DNA of 64,000 bases from an uncultured Bacteroidales bacterium (GTDB taxonomy: Bacteria; Bacteroidota; Bacteroidia; Bacteroidales; Bacteroidaceae): positions 1 to 64,000 of the forward strand of contig CACYYM010000006.1 of NCBI GenBank assembly GCA_902778625.1. Reading direction: 5' to 3'. The notes beneath the pieces are model-generated. The model made no database searches and was not told where the DNA came from. It saw only the letters and a list, made by a program, of their open reading frames with translations. Shown piece after piece: positions 42,339-52,300 of the stretch. Positions within the stretch are counted from its first letter, which is position 1. Each line of letters starts with the position of its first letter. Made by a program: the position numbers and the translations under genes.

Positions 42339-44915
42339 CTATTTCTTAATAGTATATGTGCCGGCCTGATATTCCTTCGAAGATGTCTCACCGGGAAGGG
42401 TCACAGTTGCTGTAGCGCCTTTTGGGATGGTGAAGGTCCAGATCCAGCGGCTACCATTGTACCGCCATTCGCTCTTGATGAGGCCGGCTGCCGACTTGTA
42501 TTCCGCCTTGAGGTGTCCCAGGCGCTTGTCGGGCACGGGACGCATGATGATGTGCTTGAAGCCGGGTTCCTTCGGGTCGGCAGCGATGCCGGCGGCCGTC
42601 TCCCAAAGCCATTCGCAGACGCATCCGTAAGCATAATGGTTAAAACTGTTCATGCCGCGCGGACCCATGCCCTTGTCCACGGTGTACGAGTTCCAACGCT
42701 CCCAGATGGTGGTTGCGCCGTTATCGACGGAGTAGAGCCACGACGGGTTCTTGTGCTGGAAGAGGAGTTCGTAGGCGATGTCCTGCATACCGTTCTCGGT
42801 GAGGGTCTGCATGAGGATGGATGTGCCGAGGAATCCTGTCTGCAGACAGTTATCGTGTTCCTCGAAGTTCTTGCGGAGGCGAGCTATCATGGCGTCCTTT
42901 GCAGCACCCTGAAGCAGGTTGTTCTTGAGGGCGAAGAGTGCCGGCGTCTGCATCGTGTTGAGGATGTCGAGCTTGAACGTGCCGTCGGCATTGAGGAACT
43001 TATCAAGGATATAGGCTTTCGCCTCGGCCTGCATCTTGTCATAATAAGCGGCGTCTCGACCTGTGGCACGAGCCATGTCGGCCATCATGCCTGCATCGAT
43101 GGCCCAGTACGACGCGCTGAGGTAGTTCCAATAGACAATCGTCTCGGGCTTCGGCTGCCCATTCTCGTGGCTGCGTCCGCTGCAGCTCTCCAGAGGTTCA
43201 TAGCTCAGCCAGTCCGCCCATTGGTAGTTGCCGTTCTCGCCTGTCATTACGTTGTGCTCGTATTTGGTCTCGTAGATGTGTTCCATGAAGCAGCTCATCG
43301 CCTCCCAGTTCTCGTCGACAATGTCTTTGTCGCCAAACTGCTTCCACACCGTCCAAGGCACAATGATGCCGGCATCTGCCCAGCCCAGGCGCATCATGTC
43401 GCCGTTACCCTTGCCGTCGCCTGCTCCGTACTGCGCGAGAGGCGCGACGCCCGGGAAAGCGCCGGTAGGCGATTGCGTGTCCCTCATGTCCTGCATCCAC
43501 TTATGGAAAAAGCGGTCTGTGTTGGCGAAGAACGTGCCGGTCTCCGTGAAGACCTGTGTGTCGGCCGTCCAGCCGAGGCGTTCGTTGCGCTGCGGACAGT
43601 CCGTCGTGACGGAGAGATAGTTGGAGCGCTGGCCCCAAAGCGTGTTGGAGATGAGGCGGTTAATGTCGTCGCTGCCCGTCGTGATAGTGCCTGTCTCGAG
43701 TTCCTTCGTGATGGAAGAGACGGGAATGGACTTGATGCTGCGGATCGTGACCTCGTCCGTTGCCGTTATCGACACGAAGCGATAGCCGTAGAAGGTGCTG
43801 CGGGGCGTGAACTTCACGAAGTCCTTGGCGGCAGCGAACGTGTAGCGCAGTATCATGCCGGTGTCGGGGATGCGGAGGTTGAGGCGGTGCGTGCTGCCTT
43901 CCGGCCCGTCCATACCGCGACTCTTTGCGCCGTTGCCGTCGTTCAGAAGCTCGCTCGGCAGGCAAGTCAGCACGGTGCCCTCCTTCGCCTTAAACTCGAA
44001 AGCAGGAACTGCGGAAGCATTCTGACCGAAATCGACCACGAGTGTCTCGCCCGGGCGAACCGTCATGGGCTTGCCAGGAGCGAACTCCTCGACGATGCTG
44101 ACCTTGCCGAACTGGTCGTCGGTAGCGCCTGTCGTGCCCTTCCAAGAATAAGCCTTGACGGGAGACAACGCGAGGTCGTAGCGATGATAAATCTCTGCGC
44201 CTTTAGTAGGAAAAACCTTTCCCTGGAACTCCTCATTGATTTCCGGCGTCTTGAAGCTTGCCGCGCTCTCCCATCCTTGCGGTTTGCGAGCATCATAGTC
44301 CTCGCCGTCGAAGATGGCGGCATGTGTAACAGGACCTGCCACACCAGCCTTCCAGTCCTCCTGATTCGTGGGAAAACGTTCCGACGAACCGTCCGCATAA
44401 ATCAATCTAAGCACACCCCTGAAGGCTACCTTCTTGCCTATCATGCCGTCGTGACCGCCAGGGGTAACAATCTTGTCTGCCCACCAGCCCGGAGTTACCT
44501 GCACAGCCAGTTCATTCTCCTGTCCTGCGCCTTTGTTGAAAGCCTTTGTGACATCGTAAGCAAAACCATATTTCGTCTTCTCGTAATGCGTGAAGCCGGG
44601 CTTCAAGACCTCGTTGCCGATAAGTTTTCCATTGACGTAAAGCTCGTAAGTGCCAAGCGCGGTTGTTATCCAACGGGCCTGCTTGACCTTCTTCGAATTG
44701 CGAGGTTTGCTGACGAACCAGCTTGCGCCATCGGCCGCACGAGTGCCATCGTGCACTTGTCCCGTGACGACCTGCGCATCGGGGGCACTTATCCAAAACG
44801 TTCCGCCCCAACATTCGACCGGACGATACTCGTAAAGTTTGCCAACTGTCTGTTGCGCGTTACAGGCAAGAGCACTAAGCATCATGACTGCGAAAGAGAG
44901 ATAAATCCTTTTCAT
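42339..44915 (-). CDS. GH78 alpha-L-rhamnosidase (858 aa), exported
   Basis: Cleaves terminal alpha-L-rhamnose, as found in pectin (rhamnogalacturonan) and plant glycosides. A signal peptide (YLSFAVMMLSALACNA) leads to a beta-sandwich start with YELYVNGKLIGNEVLKPG near 100, then the Bac_rhamnosid domain. The catalytic (alpha/alpha)6 domain carries DCPQRNERLGWTADTQVF near 442, matching the family block that holds the general acid. The C-terminal sandwich begins near 770 (GFKHIIMRPVP, then an ATVTLPG strand). It lacks a sorting-signal-like end, so it is probably periplasmic. It is 10 bp after the C_GCAxxG gene. Confidence 0.9.
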   Translation of the reverse strand: MKRIYLSFAVMMLSALACNAQQTVGKLYEYRPVECWGGTFWISAPDAQVVTGQVHDGTRAADGASWFVSKPRNSKKVKQARWITTALGTYELYVNGKLIGNEVLKPGFTHYEKTKYGFAYDVTKAFNKGAGQENELAVQVTPGWWADKIVTPGGHDGMIGKKVAFRGVLRLIYADGSSERFPTNQEDWKAGVAGPVTHAAIFDGEDYDARKPQGWESAASFKTPEINEEFQGKVFPTKGAEIYHRYDLALSPVKAYSWKGTTGATDDQFGKVSIVEEFAPGKPMTVRPGETLVVDFGQNASAVPAFEFKAKEGTVLTCLPSELLNDGNGAKSRGMDGPEGSTHRLNLRIPDTGMILRYTFAAAKDFVKFTPRSTFYGYRFVSITATDEVTIRSIKSIPVSSITKELETGTITTGSDDINRLISNTLWGQRSNYLSVTTDCPQRNERLGWTADTQVFTETGTFFANTDRFFHKWMQDMRDTQSPTGAFPGVAPLAQYGAGDGKGNGDMMRLGWADAGIIVPWTVWKQFGDKDIVDENWEAMSCFMEHIYETKYEHNVMTGENGNYQWADWLSYEPLESCSGRSHENGQPKPETIVYWNYLSASYWAIDAGMMADMARATGRDAAYYDKMQAEAKAYILDKFLNADGTFKLDILNTMQTPALFALKNNLLQGAAKDAMIARLRKNFEEHDNCLQTGFLGTSILMQTLTENGMQDIAYELLFQHKNPSWLYSVDNGATTIWERWNSYTVDKGMGPRGMNSFNHYAYGCVCEWLWETAAGIAADPKEPGFKHIIMRPVPDKRLGHLKAEYKSAAGLIKSEWRYNGSRWIWTFTIPKGATATVTLPGETSSKEYQAGTYTIKK

Positions 44916-44925
44916 GACTTCTATA

Positions 44926-45402
44926 TTATTTGTTTTGATTGCTTAAGTATTCTGCAAAGACACGGGCCGCGCTCTCCACCTTGCGGGCACAAGGGCGGAC
45001 ACGATAGTATTCGGCATTCCGCTCGTCGGGCTGCGAGGTGTTTGTCTCCGCATTAACGCCGCCCATTCGAAGCAGTTCAGCACAGTTTATGCTGCCATTT
45101 CTTTGGCGGAACGTCTCGAGGAGTTGGCGCACGAGCTGATAGCAGGCGGCCTTTCCCTCACGGTCCTCGCCCCGAGTCTGGCCTTTCTCCAAGCCCGCCA
45201 GAATCACGAGAGCGGAGCACGTGCCGCACATCATCCGCATTCTTCCCACGCCTCCGCCGAAACCGGCACTTATCCTGAGCGCCATCTCTTCGTCCAAACC
45301 ATAAAGGTCGGAAAAGGCACAAACGACGCTCTGGCAGCAGCCGTAACCCTGCATGAACAGCTCCACTGCTCGTTGTATGCGGTTATCTAAATCAACTCCC
45401 AT
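44926..45402 (-). CDS. C_GCAxxG_C_C family putative redox protein
   Basis: A 158-aa soluble protein with the family's spaced cysteines: GYGCCQSVVCAF (residues ~20-31), GFGGGVGRMRMMCGTCSAL (~48-66), a further Cys in KAACYQLV and one in INCAELL. The pattern suggests a metal or iron-sulfur site and a redox role, but no reaction is established for the family. It is the first gene of the unit with the GH78 and HhH barrel genes. Its leader region holds two palindrome arrays and no clear TAnnTTTG box. Confidence 0.85.
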   Translation of the reverse strand: MGVDLDNRIQRAVELFMQGYGCCQSVVCAFSDLYGLDEEMALRISAGFGGGVGRMRMMCGTCSALVILAGLEKGQTRGEDREGKAACYQLVRQLLETFRQRNGSINCAELLRMGGVNAETNTSQPDERNAEYYRVRPCARKVESAARVFAEYLSNQNK

Positions 45403-45413
45403 TGTTGTGTTGT

Positions 45414-45521
45414 TTATATATACATGTATCTATAATTAAATGTACATGTATCTATAATTATACATACATGTACATATAATCAACTTGGCACGCTAAGTTT
45501 TGTTACACGACATGTTAAGTT
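45414..45521. repeat. Two adjoining palindrome arrays (TACATGTA and CACGYTAAGTT types)
   Basis: 45414-45480 holds three units centred on TACATGTA at ~22-bp spacing. Immediately after come AACTTGGCACGCTAAGTT (45482-45499) and ACACGACATGTTAAGTT (45505-45521) of the other type. It fills the gap between mutS and the C_GCAxxG gene. Confidence 0.85.
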
Positions 45522-45559
45522 CTTTAATGTAGCATTTCGAGTTTGGCAAGGCCGCGTTT

Positions 45560-48181
45560 TTAGTTGCCGCCTTTGACCAGTTTCTTTATGTCATTCAACT
45601 TGCTTAGAGCCTCGAAAGGCGTCAGGTTGTTGATGTCCAGGCCGAGGATCTCGTCGCGAATCTGGCAGAGGACAGGGTCGTCGAGCTGAAAGAAGTTGAG
45701 TTGCACGCCGCTGTCCGGGCCCTGATCTGTCTTTATCTTTCCGCCAAGATGCTGATGGTTGACGGCTCCTTCAAGCTCCTTCAGGATGACGTTTGCCCTG
45801 GCGACAATGGCTCTGGGCATGCCTGCGAGCTTCGCCACATGTATGCCAAAGCTGTGCTCCGACCCGCCTCGTTCAAACTTTCGAAGGAAGATAACCTTCC
45901 CGTCGACCTCCTTCACGCTCACATTAAAGTTTTTGATGCGGCTGAAACTCCGTTCCATCTCGTTCAACTCATGGTAATGCGTGGCAAAGAGCGTACGGGC
46001 GTGACCGTGACTATTCTCGTGGATGTACTCGACTATAGCCCATGCTATCGAGATGCCATCATAGGTGCTCGTGCCTCTTCCTAGTTCGTCGAAAAGCACA
46101 AGACTGCGCTCCGAGAGGTTGTTCAGGATGCCTGCCGCCTCGTTCATCTCGACCATGAAGGTGCTCTCGCCGATGCTGATGTTGTCGCTCGCCCCGACAC
46201 GCGTAAAGATTTTGTCAACGAAACCGATTCGCGCACTCTCTGCCGGCACGAAACTTCCCATTTGAGCGAGAAGCGTGATGAGTGCTGTTTGACGGAGCAA
46301 AGCACTCTTACCAGCCATGTTCGGACCGGTGATGATGATGATTTGCTGTGTCTGGGTGTCGAGGAAAACGTCGTTCGCGATGTACTTTTCCCCGATAGGA
46401 AGCTGCTTTTCGATAACCGGATGACGACCTCCCTTGATGTCTATCACATCACTATCATCGACGATTGGACGGATATATCTGTTCTCTTGAGCCGACTGAG
46501 CGAACGAAAGCAGGCAATCGAGCTGGGCCAGGAGCGAAGCGTCCTTTTGTATGGGAGCCACATAGGCTGCGAGGTCGGTGATAAGACGGTCAAAGATTTG
46601 TACTTCGAGAGCAAGGATGCGTTCCTCCGCACCCATGATTTTCTCCTCGTACTCCTTGAGTTCCTGGGTGATGTAACGCTCGGCCTGAGTCAATGTCTGC
46701 TTGCGAATCCAATCGGCAGGCACTTGGTCTTTGTACGTGTTACGCACCTCGAGGTAGTACCCAAACACGTTGTTGTAGCCAATCTTAAGGCTTTGGATGC
46801 CCGTCGCCTCGATTTCTCTTTGCTGCATCTCCAGCAGATAACCCTTGCCTTGGTACGCAATCTTACGCAGTTCGTCGAGCTCAGCATTCACGCCATCCAT
46901 GATGACACCACCATTCGCGACGAGCAAAGGACAGTCTGGTCGCACTTCGCGAGCTATCCTGTCGCGTATCTCGACACAAAGGTCGAGCTGCTGTGCTATC
47001 TCTCTTAACGTGCCGTCTTCGGCATTTTGGCACGTTAACTTTATCGATTCAACTGCCTGTAATGCCACTCGCAGCTGCACGACATCACGAGGTGAGACAC
47101 GTCGTGTGCTGACCTTCGATATGATGCGCTCCAGGTCGCCTACTGTCTGCAAGGGCTCCAAGACAGCGTCTCTCGTGTCGGGACTGCGGAAGAAACTCTC
47201 GACGACATCCTGCCTTTTGCCAATCTGAACAGGGTCTTTCAGGGGGAACAACATCCATCGATGGAGCATTCGGGCACCCATCGGAGTCACCGTCTTGTCG
47301 ATAACGTCGAGGAGCGAAATGCCGCCTTCGTTCATGCAACCCACCAGCTCGAGGTTCCTGACAGTAAACTTGTCGAGGCGCACGAAGCGGTCTTCCTCGA
47401 TGCGACGCAGGGCGGTGATGTGTCCGAGCAGTTGGTGTTGCGTCATCTCCATGTATTGCAGAATGACGCCTGCTGCCACGATGCCGCTCTGCATATGCTC
47501 CACGCCAAAACCTTTCAGGTTCTTCACTTCGAAGTGGCGCAAGAGCTTCTCTCTCGCTGTCTGTTCCGTGAACGCCCAATCATCGAGTTCAAAGGTGACA
47601 TAGCGTGTACCGAAACTTCCCTCGAACATCATCCGCTTGCCGCGCTCGTAGAGAACTTCCTTCGGGGCAAACGATGCCATGAGCTTGTCGATGTAGTCCG
47701 TCGTACCTTCTGTCACGAGAAACTCGCCCGTGCTTATGTCCAAAAGCGACATTCCGCAAGCCTGCTTGCCGAAGTTTATTGCGCAAAGGAAGTTGTTTTC
47801 CTTGTAGTTGAGCACCGTATCTGCCATTGTGACACCAGGCGTGACCAGTTCCGTAATGCCTCGCTTGACAAGTGTCTTCGTCAGTTTCGGGTCTTCAAGT
47901 TGGTCGCATATTGCAACCCTCTTGCCAGCCCTGACAAGTTTCGGCAGGTAAGTATCGAGGGCATGATAGGGGAAACCAGCCATCGCAGTACTCTGCGCGA
48001 TGCCTGCCTTGCCATTGTTTCTATGGGTGAGCGTGATGCCAAGTATCTCGGAGGCAATCACCGCATCGTCGGCATACGTCTCGTAGAAGTCGCCGCAACG
48101 GAACAGGAGCAACGCCTCGGGGTGCTTCGTCTTGAGGTCGTAGAACTGTTTCATCATTGGAGTCAGCGCTTCCTGTGCCAT
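45560..48181 (-). CDS. mutS: DNA mismatch repair ATPase MutS
   Basis: An 873-aa protein that recognises mispairs and recruits MutL. The N-terminal mismatch-binding domain has the Phe-x-Glu motif in GDFYETY (residues ~31-37). The ATPase domain has [14 protein letters not shown] (Walker A, ~620), the FVEM-type [14 protein letters not shown] stretch, [14 protein letters not shown] (Walker B and signature, ~695) and ATHYHEL. The length is normal for bacterial MutS1. It starts 5 bp after a lipoprotein gene and is co-transcribed with it. Confidence 0.98.
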   Translation of the reverse strand: MAQEALTPMMKQFYDLKTKHPEALLLFRCGDFYETYADDAVIASEILGITLTHRNNGKAGIAQSTAMAGFPYHALDTYLPKLVRAGKRVAICDQLEDPKLTKTLVKRGITELVTPGVTMADTVLNYKENNFLCAINFGKQACGMSLLDISTGEFLVTEGTTDYIDKLMASFAPKEVLYERGKRMMFEGSFGTRYVTFELDDWAFTEQTAREKLLRHFEVKNLKGFGVEHMQSGIVAAGVILQYMEMTQHQLLGHITALRRIEEDRFVRLDKFTVRNLELVGCMNEGGISLLDVIDKTVTPMGARMLHRWMLFPLKDPVQIGKRQDVVESFFRSPDTRDAVLEPLQTVGDLERIISKVSTRRVSPRDVVQLRVALQAVESIKLTCQNAEDGTLREIAQQLDLCVEIRDRIAREVRPDCPLLVANGGVIMDGVNAELDELRKIAYQGKGYLLEMQQREIEATGIQSLKIGYNNVFGYYLEVRNTYKDQVPADWIRKQTLTQAERYITQELKEYEEKIMGAEERILALEVQIFDRLITDLAAYVAPIQKDASLLAQLDCLLSFAQSAQENRYIRPIVDDSDVIDIKGGRHPVIEKQLPIGEKYIANDVFLDTQTQQIIIITGPNMAGKSALLRQTALITLLAQMGSFVPAESARIGFVDKIFTRVGASDNISIGESTFMVEMNEAAGILNNLSERSLVLFDELGRGTSTYDGISIAWAIVEYIHENSHGHARTLFATHYHELNEMERSFSRIKNFNVSVKEVDGKVIFLRKFERGGSEHSFGIHVAKLAGMPRAIVARANVILKELEGAVNHQHLGGKIKTDQGPDSGVQLNFFQLDDPVLCQIRDEILGLDINNLTPFEALSKLNDIKKLVKGGN

Positions 48182-48186
48182 AATCC

Positions 48187-48987
48187 TTAGTCTTTTATCT
48201 TGATGTTATCGATGGTGAAGGACGAGGTGCCGCTCATCTCGACATCGGCCACGATAGTCGGCATCACGTCGTAGCTGAGCACGAGACCCGTGACATACTT
48301 CAAGCCGGGCAGGCAACGAACGCGAATCGTCTCGTCGGAGAGGTCGTAACTTAACTGCTCGCCAATCCACACGGGCTCTTCATCGAAGCCTCCCATATCG
48401 CTAACGGTATCGGTGACGCAGCAAAGCAACTTCTTTTTATCGTAGAACGAGATGCTTTGTCCTTCGATATTATAGCTCAGGCGTTGCAGCAAAGCTTGTT
48501 GCATGTCGTATGGATCGATGCTTTGCACGATGTTGGCCGAGCCGTCCTCGTTAATATGAAGCTGATACAGGCGCTGTACGAAGATACCTGTTCCCTCCAT
48601 CTCTCCGCAAGCGAGCCACAAGGTCTGTGTCTCTGCATCATATCGCGCCGAAGGATTGTTGCCGTGACGAATGTCTGGGAAAACTGTTGTCTGACCGTCT
48701 TTTACGACCACAATACCCATACCTTCCGAGGACCGCTCCTCGCTGAGACGCATCAGACTCCACACAGCAATACCCTTTGACTGGTCTTCAAACATTTTCT
48801 CATAGCGGTCATCAAGTTCTACGCACGCCATCGCCTCACGTACTTCTGTCGAAGCCGACTCAAGTCCGAAAGCCTCTTCGATAGTGCCTGAAATAGGTTT
48901 CACCTCGATGTCTTTGCCTTGACAAGCCATCATGATGCCGCACACAACCAGTGCCGCAACCATCCACAAAGTGCCGTTCTTCATCAT
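48187..48987 (-). CDS. Hypothetical lipoprotein upstream of mutS
   Basis: A 266-aa lipoprotein ([14 protein letters not shown]). The mature part is mixed alpha/beta with repeated strands ([54 protein letters not shown]). It resembles Bacteroidales proteins of the DUF4738 kind, which I propose with low certainty. No catalytic motif. It has a good promoter and leads the two-gene unit with mutS; the pairing looks like shared transcription rather than shared function. Confidence 0.75.
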   Translation of the reverse strand: MMKNGTLWMVAALVVCGIMMACQGKDIEVKPISGTIEEAFGLESASTEVREAMACVELDDRYEKMFEDQSKGIAVWSLMRLSEERSSEGMGIVVVKDGQTTVFPDIRHGNNPSARYDAETQTLWLACGEMEGTGIFVQRLYQLHINEDGSANIVQSIDPYDMQQALLQRLSYNIEGQSISFYDKKKLLCCVTDTVSDMGGFDEEPVWIGEQLSYDLSDETIRVRCLPGLKYVTGLVLSYDVMPTIVADVEMSGTSSFTIDNIKIKD

Positions 48988-49030
48988 CCTTCTCTATACA
49001 TTATATATTATTATATGTCGTCTGACCCTG

Positions 49031-49060
49031 CAAAGATAACGATTATTTCTGGAATGGCAA
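49031..49060 (-). promoter_or_regulatory. Promoter for the lipoprotein-mutS unit
   Basis: On the minus strand, TATCTTTG at 49038-49031 and TTG at 49060-49058, with a 19-bp spacer. The leader is about 37 nt. Confidence 0.8.
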
Positions 49061-49083
49061 AGTGTTTGGGCAGAAAAAGCACT

Positions 49084-49111
49084 GAGGCAAGCGAACTATG
49101 TCGCTTGCCTC
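49084..49111 (-). terminator. Terminator of the 1295-aa gene / peptide unit
   Basis: GAGGCAAGCGA (49084-49094) and TCGCTTGCCTC (49101-49111) are perfect complements. On the minus strand a CTTTTTCT run follows. Confidence 0.78.
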
Positions 49112-49159
49112 CGTGAATGTTATAGCTTATTTCCCTTTAATGAAGATTAGGGAAAGGCT

Positions 49160-49330
49160 TTACCATTCCTCGTCCCAGAGGTTGATGTTCCTGTTCTCTC
49201 TGGTCAGGAATTCACTTTCATCTTCGATTACGTCGTCGCTGTTATTGTATATAGTCAGTGACTCTGCCATCATTTTGCATGTGCCAAGCTCAACGGCAAA
49301 GATTGCCGGTATGATATATGTCTTTTTCAT
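49160..49330 (-). CDS. WDEEW-family small peptide (copy 3)
   Basis: A 56-residue peptide with start MKKTYIIPAIFAVELGTC, then KMMAESLTIY, an acidic middle (DDVIEDESE) and end INLWDEEW. Close to copy 2 at both ends. The ATG lies one base after the stop of the 1295-aa exported protein gene, so translation is probably coupled, and a terminator follows about 50 bp after its stop. Together with copies 1 and 2 this makes three of three cases in which the peptide gene is placed last, directly after a large exported protein. Function unknown. Confidence 0.83.
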   Translation of the reverse strand: MKKTYIIPAIFAVELGTCKMMAESLTIYNNSDDVIEDESEFLTRENRNINLWDEEW

Positions 49331-49331
49331 A

Positions 49332-52300
49332 TTACTTAAGAATCTTTTTGCCGTTAATAATGTTGATGCCTTTCTGCATCTTGTTCAGTCTCTGACCAGC
49401 AACATTGTATATTGCTCCCTCGCCTTCGGAGAGGGCTGGGGTGAGGCTGATGCCTGTAGCGTTGTCTTCCTCGAAACCATAGAAGGCCTTAACACCTGTA
49501 TTAGTAGCTACCTCAAGGTAAGCCTTGCCCTCAGGAATTGTGACAGAAGCATCTACAGGATAGAAGCCAACTCCATTAACTTTCTTTGCAAGAGCATAGA
49601 TGCCTTCGCCACCTGTTACAGAGCCATCAGAAGCCTTAAGCAGATTCCCTGTTGCTGCAGTTTGTGCTGTAGCAGTAGCAGTTTGTGTGAAGTTGACTCC
49701 ATTTTCGTTCTTCAGCAACAAAGCTTCACCATGTTTTGCAGAAGAGACGGGTTTCAAGTGAACCACGCTTTCTTTTTCAGACTCAGTTACAGCAAATGCT
49801 TCGAAAGAGGCACCTGTGAAGTCATAATCATACTTAGCTACCATTGTAGCATAGCCAGCTTCAGCAGTAATGGCAAGGTTCTGAGTTGGGAGAGCCTCGT
49901 CAGCCATAATCTTGAGGATAGGATACTTACCGCCGCAAGTGAACTTCCAATCGTCTGTAAAGTTCCAGCCGAGAGTTGTTTCATAGAAGTCATTTGTGGT
50001 AGCTTGAATCCAATCAATCTGCAAACCATTCCTGTCATCTTTATCCGTTAGAGTCTTTCCGCCTGTACTGTAAACTGTGCTTTTCAGCGTATAATTGTCG
50101 GCAAATGTTACAGGGCGGTCGGTCCAATCCGCTCTTATTATAGCATAGGTATTACCACCTGTAATCTTTGAGGCAGCAACCATATTGTTGCGGACTATGG
50201 GAACAGGATTTGCAACACCGTCGATACGAGAGACAAGACCGCTTGCATCGCCACCGTTTTCACAAGTAACAGTACCCGTGAAGAGGTTCTTCTCGATAGT
50301 AGCGGACATGATGGTACCAACCATACCGCCTGCCTGATAATTACGAGATTTAATCGTTGCATTCGAATAGTTGTTGCTGATAACAGTTTCACCTACGGCA
50401 TTGGCGGCGATGGCTGCCACATGGTCGCGACCTTCAATGTATGAACCGAGGACAGCACAGTTTTGAATAGTAGATGCGTTCTGTGCGTTACCAACAAGAC
50501 CGCCTGCGTTAGCGTTGCCAACAACATTAGCATTCTGGAGTATTACCTTTTGAATAGTAGCGCTATTAGTCACGCCGAACAAACCTACATTGTCTGTACT
50601 AGAATTATTGAATGTAAAGTTACTGATGGCTTTGCCCTGACCATCGAAGGTTCCTTTATAAGGTTTGTCTGAAGTGCCAATTGGAGTCATTGTGACACCT
50701 GTCATATCAATATTGGCAGTCAGCACAGCATTCAGTTCGTTACGTCCAGCATTGATAGCCTTAGAGAAGTAATCCAATTGAGCCGCTGTCCCCAGCTGAT
50801 ATACACCATCAGCAATTGTTGCGCTATTGTTAAGGTTTACAACAGCCGAAGATTCTTCGAGTGCTGCACGCAGAGCAACACACTGGTTGTAGAGCAATGT
50901 CAGCCGCACAGCATCGTCTGTTGTCTTCAGTTCTGCGAACTTTTTATTAAAGTCTGCCAACTCATCTTGCATATCTGTCTCAACAGTTATTGTAGTATTA
51001 TCGAAGTCATCAAAATAAGCCACCAGAGGAGCGCGCATAGCCTCGAACTCTGACTGGAGGCAAAGGTACATCTCGTTCATCTGAGCACCATAATTTCTTC
51101 CGTGGGAATCGTAAACCTCCACCATATAATAATAATACTCTTGATCTACGCCTTCTGTGAAGTTAAATGCTGCTGGATAGAGATTCTCCATAGGCAAATA
51201 CGTCTCGTCAATGTTTTCCCTGTTGTCAAGCAGAGTCCAGCCATTAGCAACCCCTTTAGCATCTTCTTTAGCATCAAAGAAAGATGTGAAATTTGCACCC
51301 CAAACTTTCCAAGTCTTCCAGTTACGGCCATTGTTGGTCTTTGTATCATCACCTGTCACAAGTCTGTAGAAGTATGGCTGTATGGCATCCTTTCTACGGA
51401 AGATAACAAACTGAACAGCATCATCAGATGCAAAGAATGCACCCCACTTGGTGCTTTCCCTTCCATCGATGCCATCCTTGCCATCAACTAGTTGCGACCA
51501 ATGACCGTCACCCCAGCAGGAAGATCCGTCGAATGCCACATAATCAGTCGTTGTTGCTTTAAGTTGATCCATCAATGACACCAGTCTTGTCATCTTTTCT
51601 AACGTCACATCTATTGGGTCGAAAAGACCAGATGTTTTGCATGAAGTCAATAAAGCATCTAATCCATCATAAAGGGACTTGTACTCTACATACCATGGAT
51701 CCGTTTCGCTCAAAGTGCCACGACTATACTCACTATTCTTTGCTACGTTTACCTTCGTTGTGTAAAAATCCTCATCGGAAACATCAGAAACAGCCAGCAC
51801 CTGGAAGTCACCAATCTGGCAATAGCCAGTGCCCTTCATGGAATTCAATGTCAGCCTTACATAGCGGAAAGCATCTGTTGTGTTGCTAGGAGTGAACTCG
51901 TATGTTGTGCGGTTTGTGTTGTGAATGGCATAAGCATCGTCCACCTCTGCGATTGTTGTCCAACTGCTGTTATCATTGGATCCTTCTATTGTCCAGCTCT
52001 TGGGAGCACGATTCTTCCAAGAACCATCATCATCGGTAGAGAAATGATATTTCTTTACTGCGTATGAGTTGCCGTCAGATGTCTCGATGGTTATTGCATT
52101 TTCTGAACCAGTAAATATGCTGGCGTTTCCTCCCCACTTCGTATTGGGCAGTCCGTCGAATGCACTTTCGGAGCCAAAAGGGCCAGACTTAAAGTTATAT
52201 GCAATAGGGCGATACGTGTCATAGCAGAACCTGAACTCTGAGAGCTGAACGAAGCCGCCCTCATCAAGAGTGACCTTGAAGTACTTGTATGCATTGCCTA

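Noticed and set aside
42237..45056. 939-codon plus-strand open frame opposite the GH78 gene
   Set aside because: It is a shadow of the rhamnosidase gene; its composition (many Arg, Val, His, Cys) is that of an antisense reading and it has no family motif.
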